This document shows, piece after piece, positions 8,741-17,153 of a DNA stretch of 64,000 nucleotides. Location of the stretch: the NCBI RefSeq assembly GCF_006442815.1, contig NZ_VFVL01000022.1:34237-98236 (forward strand), read 5' to 3'. This DNA comes from Mesorhizobium sp. B2-4-3. GTDB taxonomy: Bacteria > Pseudomonadota > Alphaproteobacteria > Rhizobiales > Rhizobiaceae. Below the pieces are notes generated by a model. It had not been told where the DNA came from. It did not search any database and saw only the letters and a list, made by a program, of their open reading frames with translations. Position 1 is the first letter of the stretch. Every line of letters begins with the position of its first letter. The position numbers and the translations under genes were made by a program.

Positions 8741-8935
8741 TCAGCCCTTGGCGCGGCGGCCTTCGTGTTCGTGGCTGCCGATCCAGTGGGCGCGGATGCG
8801 GTCGCTGGCTTCGAGATAGGCCATGTCGATCAGATAGGTCAGAAGCTTCTCGCCATCGGCCTCCGCCTTCTGGCGAAGCTCTCGCAAGATCCCCTGCGCG
8901 AACTGCAGGTTTTCCATTTTGCTAGGCTGGTCCAT
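8741..8935 (-). CDS. Small conserved hypothetical protein
   Basis: 64 residues, mainly two predicted helices, acidic in the middle and basic at the C-terminus (HEHEGRRAKG). ATG at 8935 is preferred over TTG at 8947 because a GGGGG tract lies just upstream of it. There is no signal peptide or membrane helix. It has the look of the small soluble proteins common in Mesorhizobium genomes, but no family or function was recognised. Its stop lies about 30 bases from the msrA terminator, so the two genes converge. Confidence 0.6.
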   Translation of the reverse strand: MDQPSKMENLQFAQGILRELRQKAEADGEKLLTYLIDMAYLEASDRIRAHWIGSHEHEGRRAKG

Positions 8936-9067
8936 GGGTGCCCCCAAATGTCTGTGCGGTAAGTTTGGCTCACTATGCTTGAACGAACATTGTCACCACG
9001 CTCGCGGCGGAGCTGTACTCGGTTGCACTGACGCCCGATCAACGAACCTGTTGGACATTGCGCGGAA

Positions 9068-9364
9068 ATGTCGATATTTTACGCGCCCAATCGGATAGCG
9101 ACCATGCAAGAAGACGAGGGCAGCACTCCTGACAAGTTGCAAGCCATGCTTGACGTGATTGCCAGGAGCGAGCCCTCGAGCGAGAGCGGGCAAGCCGATT
9201 TCGGCCGGTTGAGGGCCGACGCCGCCAAGGCCGCTGGCGTGCTGATCGAATTTTACGGCGATGCGGCCCTGGAACGGGCCAAGCTCATCGAGCGCCGATC
9301 GCCCCAGTCGCATTTCGCGCGTATGGTCGCGGCTGAAGTCGGCAGGCGCGGCAAGCGAAGCTGA
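9068..9364 (+). CDS. Small hypothetical protein
   Basis: 98 residues, or 86 if translation starts at the ATG at 9104. It is helical with a mixed charge pattern, acidic in the first half and basic at the C-terminus (EVGRRGKRS). No domain was recognised. The 3' end faces the reversed PAS-domain gene with a 26-base gap. Confidence 0.5.
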   Translation: MSIFYAPNRIATMQEDEGSTPDKLQAMLDVIARSEPSSESGQADFGRLRADAAKAAGVLIEFYGDAALERAKLIERRSPQSHFARMVAAEVGRRGKRS

Positions 9365-9390
9365 CCCGCAAACAATCGGCGAAAGCCGCT

Positions 9391-9960
9391 TCAAGACGAT
9401 CTTCGCCTCCCCAGCCTTGCGCCAAGCCGCTGCTCGACCTCTTCTTCGACATTGTCCAGGAGATAGGACACCAGGTCGTGTCCGATCGACCGCGCTAGAT
9501 CCTTGGCTTGCCCGACATGGTTGCGGATCTCGCGCAGCGCCTGCTCTTCGCACGCGGCCTCGTTCGTCAAATCGACGAACCAGCCGGGATAGAGCGCTGC
9601 CTCGCCCACCCCGTCAACGTAACATTGGCCGACGGCCAGGATCTTGCGCAACCCCATCTTCTCGGAATGGACCCTATAGACCTCCCTGAAACCGGCCCTA
9701 CGCTCCACGGCCTTGCGGATAGCCAGCCGAACCCTTGAGCGGTCGTCCTGATCGATGCTTTGCATGCATCGTTCAAGCGAGGCGCCGTGGGAGAACTCAT
9801 CGAGTGTCAGACCGAAATAATCTGAAAGATTGGCATCGCCATAGACACGGTCACGCTTGATGTCCCAGGTCCAGAACCCGTCGATCGGTGGATACCGCAT
9901 ATGCATGTTGCGGCCGTGTTCAGGCGCCGACGTCATGAAAACCGCCCCGTTCGGTTTCAA
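9391..9960 (-). CDS. PAS-domain protein
   Basis: 189 residues. Residues ~25-125 fit a PAS-fold-3 domain: FWTWDIKRDRVYGDANLSDYF then F..G..LE..M.SID..DR..V..AI..A, followed by a sensing-loop strand pattern. The C-terminal ~60 residues are a helical, basic tail without a kinase or receiver domain. It could be a stand-alone sensor or partner of a histidine kinase; the ligand is unknown. The start may be the ATG of MTSAPEHG at about 9936. It borders the AT-rich gap that follows. Confidence 0.7.
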   Translation of the reverse strand: MKPNGAVFMTSAPEHGRNMHMRYPPIDGFWTWDIKRDRVYGDANLSDYFGLTLDEFSHGASLERCMQSIDQDDRSRVRLAIRKAVERRAGFREVYRVHSEKMGLRKILAVGQCYVDGVGEAALYPGWFVDLTNEAACEEQALREIRNHVGQAKDLARSIGHDLVSYLLDNVEEEVEQRLGARLGRRRSS

Positions 9961-10475
9961 GATTCGGCAACACTATGTAGCAAAAAATGAAAGAAACAAA
10001 GATGGCCTTTTGTACAAGGACGAAAGTCATAAGGCTTGCTACCAGTGGCATTTCGGGATGTCATATTTGATATAGCCAGAAAGAGGGCGAAGAAAAAATT
10101 TCTTGAGCCGAAAGAATTTTCACTTTGGTATTGCAACTGCAGCTTGGTATTTCACATGATAAGCGCAGTGGACAAGCAGGCAAAACAATCCCGGAGGTTG
10201 TATTTCCGCAAGGAGCGCAGCTGAAAATTCTTATATTTTGTAAAACGAATAAAAATCTTTGCGCGCTAGGCCAGCTTGCGGCCTCATGTTTGCCGCATCG
10301 CAAAATGCTAGCGTCAGCTGATTGGCCGGCAAACCGACCGGTGGTTGAAAAACGCGAAACTTCGAGAAAAGTCCGCGTATATCAGTCTGCGGCCGGGCGT
10401 TTTCCCGGACGTGCCGAAGGCGCTGCTGGACTGAAGGGCGCTGTCGTTCAGACTAAAGTCCGCCAAGAGCCCAAC
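9961..10475. other. AT-rich gene-free gap
   Basis: About 500 bases clearly richer in A/T than the rest of the window, with several poly-A runs around 9977-10000 and 10090-10110. The open frames here are short and have no coding character. It may hold the PAS gene promoter (minus strand) or be a remnant of foreign DNA. No terminator, repeat or RNA gene could be identified. Confidence 0.4.
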
Positions 10476-10916
10476 CTAGGCCGACCTTTGCTGTGGCTCG
10501 AGGTCGGCTTCAGCGCTTGCGGCCGAATCATCGGCGATCCGGTCATGCTCGAACTGGCGCGCCGCGGGGAGGGCCTGCAACCAGGGCTCGCGGCGTCCGA
10601 TCCACAGCTCGTAGCTCGGCACCAGCCCTTCGGTTGGCGCAACGTCCAAGCTACCGATCGTGACCTCGGCCTCGTCATCGCCGACGAACGGAACGCGGCT
10701 TCCGCAGGTGGGGCAAAAACTCCGAGCGCCATAGTTGCTGGTGATGCCGGTGGTTTCGAACGCTCTTAGCGGCCATACGGCGTAGGCATGGAAGGCCGAT
10801 CCGCTTGTCTTGCGGCAGTCCTTGCAGTGACAGAGACCGACCCGGAGCGGCTCGCCTGTGACGCGGAACTGCACACCGCCACACAGGCAACTGCCGCTGC
10901 GCGCGATTTCAGGCAT
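10476..10916 (-). CDS. GFA/CENP-V-type zinc-binding protein
   Basis: 146 residues. The zinc-binding pattern of the glutathione-dependent formaldehyde-activating (GFA) family is present: SCLCGGVQFRV near residue 10, CHCKDCRKTSGSAFHAY around residue 30, and FCPTCGSRV around residue 68. These seven Cys bind two zinc ions in characterised members. Most such proteins are of unknown substrate, so activity on S-hydroxymethylglutathione should not be assumed. The gene stands alone on the minus strand. Confidence 0.85.
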   Translation of the reverse strand: MPEIARSGSCLCGGVQFRVTGEPLRVGLCHCKDCRKTSGSAFHAYAVWPLRAFETTGITSNYGARSFCPTCGSRVPFVGDDEAEVTIGSLDVAPTEGLVPSYELWIGRREPWLQALPAARQFEHDRIADDSAASAEADLEPQQRSA

Positions 10917-11039
10917 TGCCGTCCCTCCTGCGGTTGTGCACGGAGCCGCGTTTCTCTCGCGCCCGGCAAGTCCCGCTGCTGGCTGCTAAAACCCGCAGGA
11001 GGTTGCAATGGTTCCGCGCCGGCGCGCAAGAAGCATCGG

Positions 11040-11345
11040 TCAGTCGGGAACGTTGATCGGCTCCTCGCACCGATAGACGCGGCACTCGCCGTCTTTGGTC
11101 GGAACCGTCGTCGAGACAGGCACTTCCGGCCAGTCGCACTCATTGCCGAATTGCCGAACGAACCGGTCATAGGTGTCCGGGCCCGTGGTCAAGACCACGG
11201 CATGATCGCTTTTGATCAGCGCCTGCGTCTGCGCGCAAGTCATGCCGCGCGTGTCTGGCCGGGCATGGGCAACGCTCGCGGCACACAACATTGTGCCGGC
11301 CAACAATATCTTGCCTGCGGTAAGTGCGATCGACGGGATTCTCAT
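11040..11345 (-). CDS. Small secreted protein of unknown function
   Basis: 101 residues with an N-terminal signal peptide (cleavage likely after AHA near residue 28). The mature part has four Cys (MTCAQTQAL, NECDWPE, GECRVYRCEE) that could form two disulfides. Similar short Cys-containing periplasmic proteins are frequent in Rhizobiales; no function was recognised. Confidence 0.7.
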   Translation of the reverse strand: MRIPSIALTAGKILLAGTMLCAASVAHARPDTRGMTCAQTQALIKSDHAVVLTTGPDTYDRFVRQFGNECDWPEVPVSTTVPTKDGECRVYRCEEPINVPD

Positions 11346-11392
11346 GGGACACCAGACTTATGGAGTTTCCGGGTGTCGAATATGGATCGCGG

Positions 11393-11512
11393 CTAGAACA
11401 CCGCAAGATATTTGAGCAGCGAAATGATTCCGATGATGATGACGATGATCTGGGCGATCTGCCGCGCTAGGGCATCGAGCGGCAGGCGTTGCCGGCTGCG
11501 AAATGGTTCCAA
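11393..11512 (-). CDS. Possible 39-residue one-span membrane protein
   Basis: From a TTG at 11512 the frame encodes a basic N-terminus (RSRQRLPLDALARQIAQ), then a hydrophobic helix of about 17 residues rich in Ile. The same frame stays open upstream to about 11604 with protein-like sequence but no ATG or GTG, so the gene may be 5'-truncated or use a rare start. The identity is unknown. Confidence 0.35.
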   Translation of the reverse strand: MEPFRSRQRLPLDALARQIAQIIVIIIGIISLLKYLAVF

Positions 11513-11570
11513 GCGGGCTGAGCCCTCGTTGATTGTGCCGTCCGAAACAGAAGCCGGCTTCGAAGTAGGC

Positions 11571-11595
11571 GGAACATGCGCGCGGCTTGCGAGTT
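11571..11595 (+). promoter_or_regulatory. Candidate EcfG-type (general stress) promoter of the DUF3309 gene
   Basis: GGAAC at 11571-11575, a 16-base spacer, then AGTT at 11592-11595, one mismatch from the alphaproteobacterial general-stress consensus GGAAC-N16/17-CGTT. It lies about 50 bases before the start of the DUF3309 gene. Confidence 0.4.
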
Positions 11596-11646
11596 CACTT
11601 CCTCAATAACAATGCGCGGGATCGCACTGTCAGAGAGGAAGAGATC

Positions 11647-11811
11647 ATGGGCCTCGGCACGATTATCATCATCATTCTCATTCTTGCCTTGCTTGGCGGC
11701 TTCAGCGGCCTTGGCGGCGGACCTTTCTACGGAACCGGTTATTATGGCGGCGGCGGCCTCGGGCTTGTCCTGGTTGTCGTGATCATCCTGGTGCTGCTCG
11801 GCCGGATCTGA
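11647..11811 (+). CDS. DUF3309 small membrane protein
   Basis: 54 residues: two hydrophobic helices (residues ~5-20 and ~37-52) flank a Gly/Tyr-rich loop (FYGTGYYGGGGLG). This is the DUF3309 layout, found widely in alphaproteobacteria. The function is not known. ATG at 11647 has GAGAGGAAGAG upstream. A stress-type promoter candidate precedes it. Confidence 0.75.
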   Translation: MGLGTIIIIILILALLGGFSGLGGGPFYGTGYYGGGGLGLVLVVVIILVLLGRI

Positions 11812-11832
11812 CGCCCACGGTGTGAGCAGGCT

Positions 11833-13698
11833 TTAGAGTGCCGCCAGCGCATCCCTCAGCTTCGCCGCCAGTTGTTCCAGCGTGAACGGCTTGGCGATGA
11901 AGTGCACATCGTGGTCGAGCACGCCATTGTGCACGACCGCGTTGCGGGTGAAGCCGGTCATGAACACCACTCTCAGCGATTGGGAATGCTTGCGTGCTTG
12001 TTCGGCCAACTGGCGGCCGTTCATGCCCGGCATAACGATATCCGTCAGCATCAGTGCGATGGCCGCATTCTCGGCGAGCTTGCGCAGCGCCTCCTCACCG
12101 CTGGCGGCCTCGACGACCGTGTAGCCGAGCTCCAGCAGCGTAGCGGCCGTCGAAGCGCGCACGCGGGCGTCATCCTCGACGAGCAGGACGGTTTCGGTTG
12201 CCGGAGTGTCGCTCCGGCTGCCTACCTTTGCCGGCATCGTCGCTTCTTCTGAGCCGGTGAAACGTGGAAGGTAGATCTTGATCGTCGTGCCTTCGCCGGG
12301 CTCCGAATAGATTTTGACGTGACCGCCGGATTGCTTGACGAAGCCGAACACCTGGCTGAGCCCCAGCCCTGTGCCTTTGGCCGCGGGCTTGGTGGTGAAG
12401 AACGGCTCGAAAGCCTTGGTCATGATATCGGGTGACATGCCAGCGCCGGTGTCGGTCACCGCGATCATGACATACTGGCCTGCCTTCACCTCCGGATGCG
12501 CCACCGCATAGGCTTCATCGAGATAGCAATTGGCCGTCTCGATGGTGAGCTTGCCCTTTTCGTCCATCGCGTCGCGCGCGTTGACCGCCAGGTTGATGAT
12601 CGCGTTCTCGACCTGGCTCGGGTCGGCATGCGTTTTCCAGAGTCCGCCCGCCAGCACCGTTTCGATCTCGACCGCATGGCCGAGCGCGCGGCGCAAAAGG
12701 TCCGACATGCCGGCGACGAGGCGATTGGCGTCGACGATCTGCGGCGCCAGTGGCTGCTGCCGGGAAAAGGCAAGCAGCCTGGCCGTGAGATTGGCGGCGC
12801 GCGCCGCGGCGTCGGCCGCCGCCTCGACGAAACTCTGCACGTCATGCTCGCCGCGGGCGAGCTTGCGCTGCGCGAGGTTCATGGCGCTGGTGATGACGGC
12901 CAGCATATTGTTGAAATCATGCGCGATGCCGCCCGTGAGCTGGCCAACCGCTTCCATCTTCTGCACCTGGCGAAGTTGCGACTCCGCCTTTTCACGCGTC
13001 TCGATCTCCTTGAGCAGCGCAGCGTTCTTCGCGCTCAAGGCGTCTTGCGCCGTAGCCACCTCGTGGAAGCGGCGGCTGGATTGGCGGATCGTGTAGATGC
13101 CGAGCAGGAAGATGCCCAGCAGCGCGGCGAACGAGCCGCCGCGCAACCAGCCTTCGATTTGCTCCATGCGCTCCGCGCGGGAAGCGTGGCTCGCGCCGTT
13201 GATGCGCCGGATCGCGTCGATATTGGCGCGGATCTGGTCCATATCCAGCTTGCCCCGGCCGCCGCGCACGATGTCCAGGGCCTTGGCCGTGTTGCCCGTG
13301 TCGTAGAGCCTGATCGTCTCCGCGACCTCGGCCTGCTTGCGGGTAATCGCATCCTTGATGCCGACGACCTGCTGCGCCCTGTCGCTGCCGGTCGGAAACA
13401 TCTCGTCGATGCGCCTGAGCAACGCCGGCAGCGCATCGACCGCATGCTGATATGGCAGCAGGTAACTCTTCTCGCCCGTCAGCAGATAGCCGCGCTGGCC
13501 GGTCTCGGCGTCCTGGGCGAGCGATAGCAGGCTCGAGAGCAATTGCTGGGCTTCGATCGCTTCGCGGCTGGCGTCGCGGTCTGCAATCTGCGTTTCGGCG
13601 AGGATGGCGCGCAAGACGAGGATCAGCGCGACGACCGCAAAGCCGGCAAGGAGCGGAAGCGCTTGCCATCGCAGGGCGCGTCGCAGTCGGACGATCAT
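11833..13698 (-). CDS. CHASE3 hybrid sensor histidine kinase with C-terminal receiver
   Basis: 621 residues from the ATG at 13698. Layout: transmembrane helix at ~12-32; periplasmic CHASE3 sensor at ~35-180; second helix at ~188-205; coiled-coil linker; HisKA with phosphoacceptor His260 in GGIAHDFNN; HATPase with N box INLAVNARDAMD, G boxes DTGAGM and GTGLGLSQV; and a receiver domain from ~505 (LLVEDDARV, phosphoacceptor Asp in LTDIVMPGMNG). A frame extends 29 residues upstream to 13785, but the translated segment has no family character. It probably passes phosphate from its own receiver to a separate partner. No cognate regulator is adjacent. Confidence 0.9.
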   Translation of the reverse strand: MIVRLRRALRWQALPLLAGFAVVALILVLRAILAETQIADRDASREAIEAQQLLSSLLSLAQDAETGQRGYLLTGEKSYLLPYQHAVDALPALLRRIDEMFPTGSDRAQQVVGIKDAITRKQAEVAETIRLYDTGNTAKALDIVRGGRGKLDMDQIRANIDAIRRINGASHASRAERMEQIEGWLRGGSFAALLGIFLLGIYTIRQSSRRFHEVATAQDALSAKNAALLKEIETREKAESQLRQVQKMEAVGQLTGGIAHDFNNMLAVITSAMNLAQRKLARGEHDVQSFVEAAADAAARAANLTARLLAFSRQQPLAPQIVDANRLVAGMSDLLRRALGHAVEIETVLAGGLWKTHADPSQVENAIINLAVNARDAMDEKGKLTIETANCYLDEAYAVAHPEVKAGQYVMIAVTDTGAGMSPDIMTKAFEPFFTTKPAAKGTGLGLSQVFGFVKQSGGHVKIYSEPGEGTTIKIYLPRFTGSEEATMPAKVGSRSDTPATETVLLVEDDARVRASTAATLLELGYTVVEAASGEEALRKLAENAAIALMLTDIVMPGMNGRQLAEQARKHSQSLRVVFMTGFTRNAVVHNGVLDHDVHFIAKPFTLEQLAAKLRDALAAL

Positions 13699-13906
13699 TG
13701 CTTTGTCAGGCCTGAGGAAATCATGAAATTCGCCAAGTCGTAGGCGGCGGCAAAGCGCAAGGCAATAGTCAGGTCCATAAGGCAATGATTGCAGCAGGCA
13801 AGGCAGGCCTGGCTATGTCAAACTTTAATGACGTCGGCCCTGGCCGATGCCATAAAACGGGATTCCGCGGCGTTGCGGTCGACCGGCGGCAGATCCTCGA
13901 ATCCCG

Positions 13907-14119
13907 CTAGCTCTCGCGCCCATTGCATTCAAGGCAGACGATGCTGTGTCCCGGACAGTTCAGCCGGTGCGTGCCCCCTGGGCAGCAATGGCCGTTCGAG
14001 CTCAGCCAGCGCGCGCAAACGAAAACCTTCTTGGCCCCGTGACAGCGGGAGCATTCCTGCGGACGCATCAATTCCTCCCGTGACGGGACGCGATGTTCCG
14101 CTTCAACGACCGTGTTCAT
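13907..14119 (-). CDS. Small zinc-ribbon-like protein
   Basis: 70 residues with a CSRCHG motif near residue 23, FVCARW, GHCCPGG, and a closing CLECNG: enough Cys and His for one or two zinc sites, similar in spacing to DnaJ-type zinc fingers. ATG at 14119 is taken as start. The function is unknown. It lies between the histidine kinase and the ion permease with ~200-base gaps on each side. Confidence 0.5.
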   Translation of the reverse strand: MNTVVEAEHRVPSREELMRPQECSRCHGAKKVFVCARWLSSNGHCCPGGTHRLNCPGHSIVCLECNGRES

Positions 14120-14329
14120 CCGTTTAGTCCCCAACGCCTGGATTATCGGTCACATATGTTAATTCACTATTCTTTACATTAGTGTTTATGAATGTGAAAG
14201 GCATGAAAGCGACAAGGCTTTCACGCGCTTGCGCGCTTTCCCTTTGCGCTGGCCTTGTTAAATGTGGTGCCGCCCGATGCGTCGACGGATTCTGGCGGGG
14301 GCAGGGCAGGCAACGGGAACCTTCTTGCA

Positions 14330-15553
14330 ATGACTTGGACTGGTGCCGGCGCGCTTTTCATCCTCGTGCTCACCTATGCCGGCGTTGCCGTCGGCCGTAT
14401 CCCGGGCCTGCGCCTCGACCGCGCCGGCATCGCGCTGCTGGGCGGCGCCGCCATGATTGCCATCGGCGCGATCGGCATCGAGGATGCCTACAGAGCCATC
14501 AATTTCGACACCATTACGTTGCTGCTCGGCATGATGATCGTCGTGGCGCATCTGAAGGTCTCGGGCGCATTTCGGGCGCTCGGCGGCTTTGCCATCGAGC
14601 ATGCCCATGCGCCCTTCATGCTTTTGGTGATGGTGACGCTGTTGACCGGCTTGCTCTCGGCCTTTCTGGTCAACGACGCGATCTGCCTGGTGATGGCGCC
14701 GATCGTCGTCCACGTCACACGGGTCATCAACCGCAACCCGGTGCCTTACCTCATCGCCACCTGCACGGCCTCGAACTGCGGCAGCGTCGCCACCATCACC
14801 GGCAACCCGCAGAACATGGTGATCGGCGCGCTGTCCGGCATTTCCTATCCGGCTTTCACGCTGGCGCTCGCGCCGGTGGCCCTGTTCGGCCTGCTCTGCG
14901 TCATCGTCATCGTGCGCATCGTCTACCGCGCCGAATTCTCCCGCCCTGCCGAACTCAGCCCGGAAGTCTATCGCGGCCGCATGCTGCCCGGGCAGGTGTT
15001 GAAGGCCACCATCGTCTGCGTGTTGCTGGCGCTCGCCTTCTTTGCCGGCGTTCCCGTCGCCAAGGCAGCACTGATTGCCGGCGCCTTCCTGCTGGTCACC
15101 CGGGCAATCAAGCCGCGGCGCATCTACCGCGAGATCGACGGGCCGCTGCTCTTCATGTTCGCCGGCCTGTTCGTGGTGGTGGCGGGTGCCGAGCGCACCT
15201 TGCTCACGCCTGACATGATCGCCTGGGCCAAGAACATTGGCCTCGACGATGTCTGGCGGCTCTCCGGCTTCACCGCGGTGCTTTCCAACCTCATGAGCAA
15301 TGTGCCGGCGGTGCTGGCGCTCCGGCCCTTCATCCCTGGGTTGGAAAACCCGGAGCGAGCTTGGCTGGTCGTGGCGATGAGCTCGACGCTTGCCGGTAAT
15401 TTCACGCTGCTCGGCTCGGTCGCCAATCTGATTGTCGCCGAGCAGGCAAAGGCGGCCGGCAAGGAGCTTTCCTTCTCCGCCTTCTTCAAGGTCGGCCTGC
15501 CGCTGACGCTGGTGACGCTTGCTGTGGGCACGGCCTGGCTGGCCTGGGCCTGA
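14330..15553 (+). CDS. ArsB/NhaD-type ion permease (SLC13-like)
   Basis: 407 residues, about eleven hydrophobic segments. Motifs typical of the ion transporter superfamily are present: LSAFLVNDAICLVMAP, TASNCGSVATITGNPQNM, and near the C-terminus LSNLMSNVPAVL and GNFTLLGSVANLIV, the two pseudo-symmetric hairpin regions. The family covers arsenite permeases, Na+/H+ antiporters and citrate/anion carriers, so the substrate is open. ATG at 14330 gives a normal N-terminal helix; an in-frame ATG at 14255 would add 25 polar residues. There are no arsenic-resistance genes nearby, which argues against a dedicated arsB. Confidence 0.8.
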   Translation: MTWTGAGALFILVLTYAGVAVGRIPGLRLDRAGIALLGGAAMIAIGAIGIEDAYRAINFDTITLLLGMMIVVAHLKVSGAFRALGGFAIEHAHAPFMLLVMVTLLTGLLSAFLVNDAICLVMAPIVVHVTRVINRNPVPYLIATCTASNCGSVATITGNPQNMVIGALSGISYPAFTLALAPVALFGLLCVIVIVRIVYRAEFSRPAELSPEVYRGRMLPGQVLKATIVCVLLALAFFAGVPVAKAALIAGAFLLVTRAIKPRRIYREIDGPLLFMFAGLFVVVAGAERTLLTPDMIAWAKNIGLDDVWRLSGFTAVLSNLMSNVPAVLALRPFIPGLENPERAWLVVAMSSTLAGNFTLLGSVANLIVAEQAKAAGKELSFSAFFKVGLPLTLVTLAVGTAWLAWA

Positions 15554-15603
15554 GGTCCCTACGGAACGCCTTATCAGGAGCGCAGGGAGCGCTACGGTCC
15601 GGC

Positions 15604-16188
15604 TTAGCCTTTGCCCATCATCCTTGCCCGTATCAGGGTCGCGGCGGCATGACCGGCGGCAGCGACGTAGTCGGGATTGTGATGGATCAGCATGCTGGAA
15701 AAGGCGCCGTCCATCAAAAGCACGATCTCGCGCGCCAGCATTTTCGCCTCGGCGACATCGTGGCCTGAAAGCGCGCTTGCCAGCCACTTTTCGAAATTGG
15801 TCTTGTGGCGTGCTCCAGCTTTCACAGCCGGATGTCCGGGCGTCGCCGCCAGCTCGGCGGCAGTGCGCAGGAAGCCGCAGCCCTTCCATTTGGGATGGCG
15901 GGTCACCCGCGCCAGGTTGGTGAAGATCGCCTCGACCTTTTTATCCGCGCCGCCCTCCGCCGCTTCGAACCAGCCGGCCATCTGCTCGAGATTGGGCTGG
16001 TCGCGGCCCTCGAGATAGGCCGCGATCAGATCGTCCTTGCTCTTGAAATGGTAGTAGAGCGTGCGCTTGGTAAGCCCTGCTTTTTCGGCTACCGCGTCGA
16101 CGCTGACGCGGCCGATGCCTTCGGCATAGAACAGCTTGGTAGCCGCGTCGACGAGGCGTTTTCGGGTAGGATTGGCTTCTTCGCTCAT
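15604..16188 (-). CDS. TetR-family transcriptional repressor
   Basis: 194 residues. N-terminal helix-turn-helix at ~25-50 (GRVSVDAVAEKAGLTKRTLY) followed by YHFKSKDDLIAAYL. The C-terminal ligand domain is unclassified. ATG at 16188 lies just beside a palindrome at 16196-16217 in the gap shared with the divergent crotonase gene, so it probably represses both itself and that gene, in response to an acyl-CoA or similar ligand (inference). Confidence 0.85.
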   Translation of the reverse strand: MSEEANPTRKRLVDAATKLFYAEGIGRVSVDAVAEKAGLTKRTLYYHFKSKDDLIAAYLEGRDQPNLEQMAGWFEAAEGGADKKVEAIFTNLARVTRHPKWKGCGFLRTAAELAATPGHPAVKAGARHKTNFEKWLASALSGHDVAEAKMLAREIVLLMDGAFSSMLIHHNPDYVAAAGHAAATLIRARMMGKG

Positions 16189-16195
16189 CGTGTAA

Positions 16196-16217
16196 GTATA
16201 CCAACTAGTGAATATAC
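16196..16217. promoter_or_regulatory. Probable TetR operator between tetR and the crotonase gene
   Basis: Imperfect 22-bp palindrome: arms GTATA / TATAC around a symmetrical ACTAGT centre. It begins 8 bases before the tetR start codon (minus strand) and lies about 55 bases before the crotonase start. Confidence 0.6.
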
Positions 16218-16270
16218 AAGCAATCGAAAGCCTGCTCCCTGTCCCGCCGAACCGCCGGAAAGGAAAAGTC

Positions 16271-17107
16271 ATGACCGAATTTGTGCTGAGCGAGACGCGC
16301 GACCGTGTCGCCATCCTCACCCTCAACCGTCCCGACAAGCTGAACGCGCTGAATTACGCGTTGATCGACCGGATGCTTTCGCTTCTCGACCAGATCGAGA
16401 CGGACGATGGCGTGGGTGCCGTCATCCTTACCGGGGCAGGGGAGCGCGCCTTCTCCGCCGGCGCCGATATCCACGAATTCTCATTGAGCGTGGCCGAAGG
16501 CACCGATGTCGCGCTGCGCGATTTCGTGGTGCGCGGCCAGCGCCTGACGGCGCGGCTGGAGGCATTTCGCAAGCCGGTTATCGCCGCCGTCAACGGCCTC
16601 GCCTTTGGCGGCGGCTGCGAAATCACCGAAGCGGTGCCGCTGGCGATCGCCAGTGATCGCGCCCTGTTTGCAAAGCCCGAGATAAAACTCGCCATGCCGC
16701 CGACATTCGGCGGCACGCAGCGCCTGCCGAGACTGGCCGGCCGCAAGCGCGCGCTGGAGCTGCTGCTCACCGGTGATGCGTTCTCACCCGCCCGGGCACT
16801 AGAGCTCGGCCTCGTCAACCAGGTTGTGCCGCACGGTCAGTTGATGCCGGCCGCGCTCGACCTCGCACGGCGTATCGTCGGCTACTCGCAGGCGGCAGTG
16901 GCGAGCATCCTCACCGCTGTCGCGCGCGGCCTCGATCAGAGCATTGCCGAAGCCCTGCTCGTCGAAGCCGAGCAATTCGCCCGCATGGCTCCCACGGCCG
17001 ATCTGCGCGAAGGCCTGAGTGCCTGGAGGGAGCGACGCAAGCCGATCTATGATGGCACATGGATGCATATCGCCCGGCCGGCCGGGACAAGACGAGCGGC
17101 GCGGTAG
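16271..17107 (+). CDS. Enoyl-CoA hydratase/isomerase (crotonase family)
   Basis: 278 residues. The oxyanion-hole motif GERAFSAGADIHEF is at ~60-73 and the second signature FGGGCEITEAVPLAIAS at ~116-132, with the substrate-positioning KPEIKLAMPPTFGGTQRLPR after it. Acts on acyl-CoA thioesters, likely in fatty-acid or branched-chain degradation. ATG at 16271 has GGAAAGGAAAAG upstream. Divergent from a TetR gene with a shared operator. Confidence 0.9.
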   Translation: MTEFVLSETRDRVAILTLNRPDKLNALNYALIDRMLSLLDQIETDDGVGAVILTGAGERAFSAGADIHEFSLSVAEGTDVALRDFVVRGQRLTARLEAFRKPVIAAVNGLAFGGGCEITEAVPLAIASDRALFAKPEIKLAMPPTFGGTQRLPRLAGRKRALELLLTGDAFSPARALELGLVNQVVPHGQLMPAALDLARRIVGYSQAAVASILTAVARGLDQSIAEALLVEAEQFARMAPTADLREGLSAWRERRKPIYDGTWMHIARPAGTRRAAR

Positions 17108-17153
17108 CGCGATCGAACGGCGAGCGGGGGCATGCCAGGTGATTGGTTCAGCT

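Noticed and set aside
14258..15889. Long minus-strand open frame opposite the ion permease
   Set aside because: Shadow frame with low-complexity His/Asp/Arg content; the plus-strand permease is clearly real.
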